This document shows positions 5,784-6,672 of a stretch of 6,672 nucleotides of DNA, piece after piece. The stretch is from Halobacteriales archaeon QS_9_67_15 (GTDB lineage Archaea > Halobacteriota > Halobacteria > Halobacteriales > Haloarculaceae). A program made the position numbers and the translations under genes. Each line of letters begins with the position of its first letter. The stretch's first letter is position 1. The notes beneath the pieces were generated by a model. It was given only the letters and a program-made list of their open reading frames with translations. It did not search any database and had not been told where the DNA came from. Where the stretch lies: NCBI GenBank assembly GCA_003023165.1, contig PXSD01000035.1, forward strand, positions 1 to 6,672, read 5' to 3'.

Positions 5784-5881
5784 GAGAAACCGGTATGTGA
5801 CAAGGGCACATATGGTTTGCGTGAGAGCGTGTGACGGACAGTCACGGGGGATTTTTGTACCGACGCGAACTACGGCGACGC
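5784..5881. promoter_or_regulatory. Divergent promoter region with two operator-like dyads
   Basis: Two AT-rich patches face opposite ways: CATATGGT at 5809-5818 (for the minus gene starting at 5783) and ATTTTTGTA at 5851-5859 (centred 27 nt before the plus ATG at 5882). TATGTG-7 nt-CACATA at 5794-5812 overlaps the minus TATA box and start region. GTGAC-5 nt-GTCAC at 5831-5845 lies just upstream of the plus TATA box. Both dyads contain TGTGAC on the plus strand (5796-5801 and 5830-5835). The layout would allow one regulator to control both genes. Confidence 0.5.
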
Positions 5882-6109
5882 ATGGCGCAGTACGTCGCGA
5901 CAGATTACCCGTCGCTCGCGAAGACGGGATTCCTCCTCGGCGTCGCACTGTTCGTCCTCGGCGGCCTCGGCGAGGTCGTCGGCACGGCCGTGTTCGGCGG
6001 CTTGCCCGCCTGGGAACAGACGCTGTTTTTCGACATGGAAGTCCTCGGTATCCTCCTCGGCCTGTTCTCGCCGCTCGTGTTCGGCATCGCCCTCCCGCTG
6101 ATAGAATAG
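5882..6109 (+). CDS. Small conserved-type haloarchaeal membrane protein
   Basis: A 75-residue protein beginning MAQYVATDYPSLAKTGFLLG. Helix 1 spans about residues 15-37 (TGFLLGVALFVLGGLGEVVG) and helix 2 about 52-72 (MEVLGILLGLFSPLVFGIAL). The connecting segment GLPAWEQTLFF is amphipathic. The N-terminal DYP..AK.GF and the central GE(V/I)VG..(V/L)FG.LP.WE pattern look like a small membrane family that I associate with haloarchaea, but I cannot name a function. The ATG at 5882 is preferred because ATTTTTGTA lies 27 nt upstream; an in-frame GTG at 5831 would put that box inside the gene. It diverges from the other two-helix protein, and the two may work at the membrane together, though nothing proves this. 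Confidence 0.75.
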   Translation: MAQYVATDYPSLAKTGFLLGVALFVLGGLGEVVGTAVFGGLPAWEQTLFFDMEVLGILLGLFSPLVFGIALPLIE

Positions 6110-6155
6110 CGCCGGCCGAACGGTCGAATGGCTCCCGACCCCCCTTCCGAGAAGG
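6110..6155. other. Short convergent gap
   Basis: A 46-nt spacer between the stops of the small membrane protein and the peptidase. On the minus strand it is A/G-rich near the peptidase stop; no hairpin or T-run good enough to call a terminator is seen. Confidence 0.4.
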
Positions 6156-6672
6156 TTACAGGAACGAGTCGACAGCGTCCCGAACCGCCTGTGCGGCCGC
6201 TCTGACCTCCTCGCGGCGGACGTACTCGCGCTCGCTGTGGGCGACCGCGCCCTCGTCGTCGGCCAGGTCGCCCGGCCCGAACACGACCGTCGGCGCCGCC
6301 TCGGCGAAGTACGACGCCTCCGTCGCGGCACCGAACGGTCGGACCTCGCCGCCGCTCGTCCGCGCGAGCGTCTCGACCAGCGGGTCGTCGGGGTCAGTCG
6401 CGAAGGCGGTCAGGAACGGTGTCTCCCGGTCGGCGAACCCAACGGCAAGATCCATCCCGGTGGGAACCCACTGAGAGAGGTGGGCCTGCAGTCCCGCGCG
6501 GAACTCCTCGGGCGTCTCGGGCGGGACCGGTCGCCGGTCGAACGTGAGGACGCACTGCTCGGGCACCTGGTTCGACGCCTCACCGCCCTCGACGACGGTG
6601 GGGGTGAGCGTCGGCCGCCCGAGCGACTCGTGTTCGCTCGGCCCTCGCTCTCGCGGTTCCGTCTCGTCACCG
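6156..6672 (-). CDS. M20-family metallopeptidase, C-terminal part (runs off the window)
   Basis: 171 residues are visible, from a frame open at the window's right edge to TAA at 6156-6158; the start lies beyond 6672. Families of this type are about 350-450 residues, so roughly the C-terminal 40-50% is seen. TVVEGGEASNQVPEQCVLTF (fragment residues 25-44) followed by DRRPVPPETPEEF is the strand-rich lid/dimerisation domain entry of ArgE/DapE-like deacylases. Later comes GAATEASYF (114-122), PTVVFGPGDL (127-136) and AHSEREYV (144-151), where His145 is the metal-binding His near the C-terminus of the catalytic domain. The family uses two metal ions, usually zinc, to hydrolyse N-acyl or peptide bonds; the substrate (N-acyl-ornithine, succinyl-diaminopimelate, a dipeptide or other) cannot be decided. 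The usual TDA element reads TEA here, a conservative change. The N-terminal metal ligands are outside the window. Confidence 0.88.
   Translation of the reverse strand, partial: GDETEPRERGPSEHESLGRPTLTPTVVEGGEASNQVPEQCVLTFDRRPVPPETPEEFRAGLQAHLSQWVPTGMDLAVGFADRETPFLTAFATDPDDPLVETLARTSGGEVRPFGAATEASYFAEAAPTVVFGPGDLADDEGAVAHSEREYVRREEVRAAAQAVRDAVDSFL

Noticed and set aside
4780..5811. Long open frame (343 codons) antisense to the phosphoribosyltransferase
   Set aside because: No domain is recognisable; it crosses the palindrome, a real gene in antisense and the end of the small membrane gene.
5831..5881. Earlier GTG start for the 75-residue membrane protein
   Set aside because: The best TATA-like patch (5851-5859) would be inside the coding region; the ATG at 5882 fits its spacing.
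1..6672. CRISPR array, tRNA, rRNA, transposase or defence system
   Set aside because: No regularly spaced direct repeats, cloverleaf-like sequences, rRNA motifs or transposase/nuclease motifs were found on either strand.

Overview
The window looks like chromosomal DNA of a haloarchaeon (class Halobacteria). The DNA is GC-rich. The proteins are rich in Asp and Glu, as in salt-in organisms. Several genes start at an ATG with no Shine-Dalgarno site but with a TATA-like patch about 27 nt upstream, the usual leaderless arrangement. No rRNA, tRNA, CRISPR array, transposase or complete insertion sequence was seen.

Left part (1-3372): two purine genes are transcribed divergently from a 161-nt shared intergenic region. 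On the minus strand is a PurN-PurH2 fusion (GAR transformylase plus AICAR transformylase, without the bacterial IMP cyclohydrolase domain). On the plus strand is purB (adenylosuccinate lyase). PurB releases AICAR and PurH2 uses it, so the pair covers consecutive steps of IMP synthesis, and PurB acts again in AMP synthesis. The 3' end of the PurN-PurH2 gene is abnormal. Homology stops at about position 242-248, and the expected last ~20 residues are replaced by about 54 residues of unrelated sequence. Read on the other strand, that replacement is the promoter and first ~34 codons of a Gfo/Idh/MocA-family oxidoreductase. One deletion in a convergent gene pair, or a misassembly, would explain both broken ends.

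Middle part (3373-5520): an MFS transporter with 12 predicted membrane segments, then a stand-alone phosphoribosyltransferase, both on the plus strand. Between them, starting on the last base of the transporter's stop codon, is an 80-nt interrupted palindrome with 16-bp perfect outer arms. A second long palindrome lies at 1-72. In both, outer and inner arms share one exact axis, and both have a CCCC|GGGG core. They may be members of one family of intergenic hairpin elements.

Right part (5521-6672): two small two-helix membrane proteins of unknown function diverge from a 98-nt promoter region with two operator-like dyads. The window ends inside the C-terminal part of an M20-family metallopeptidase on the minus strand.
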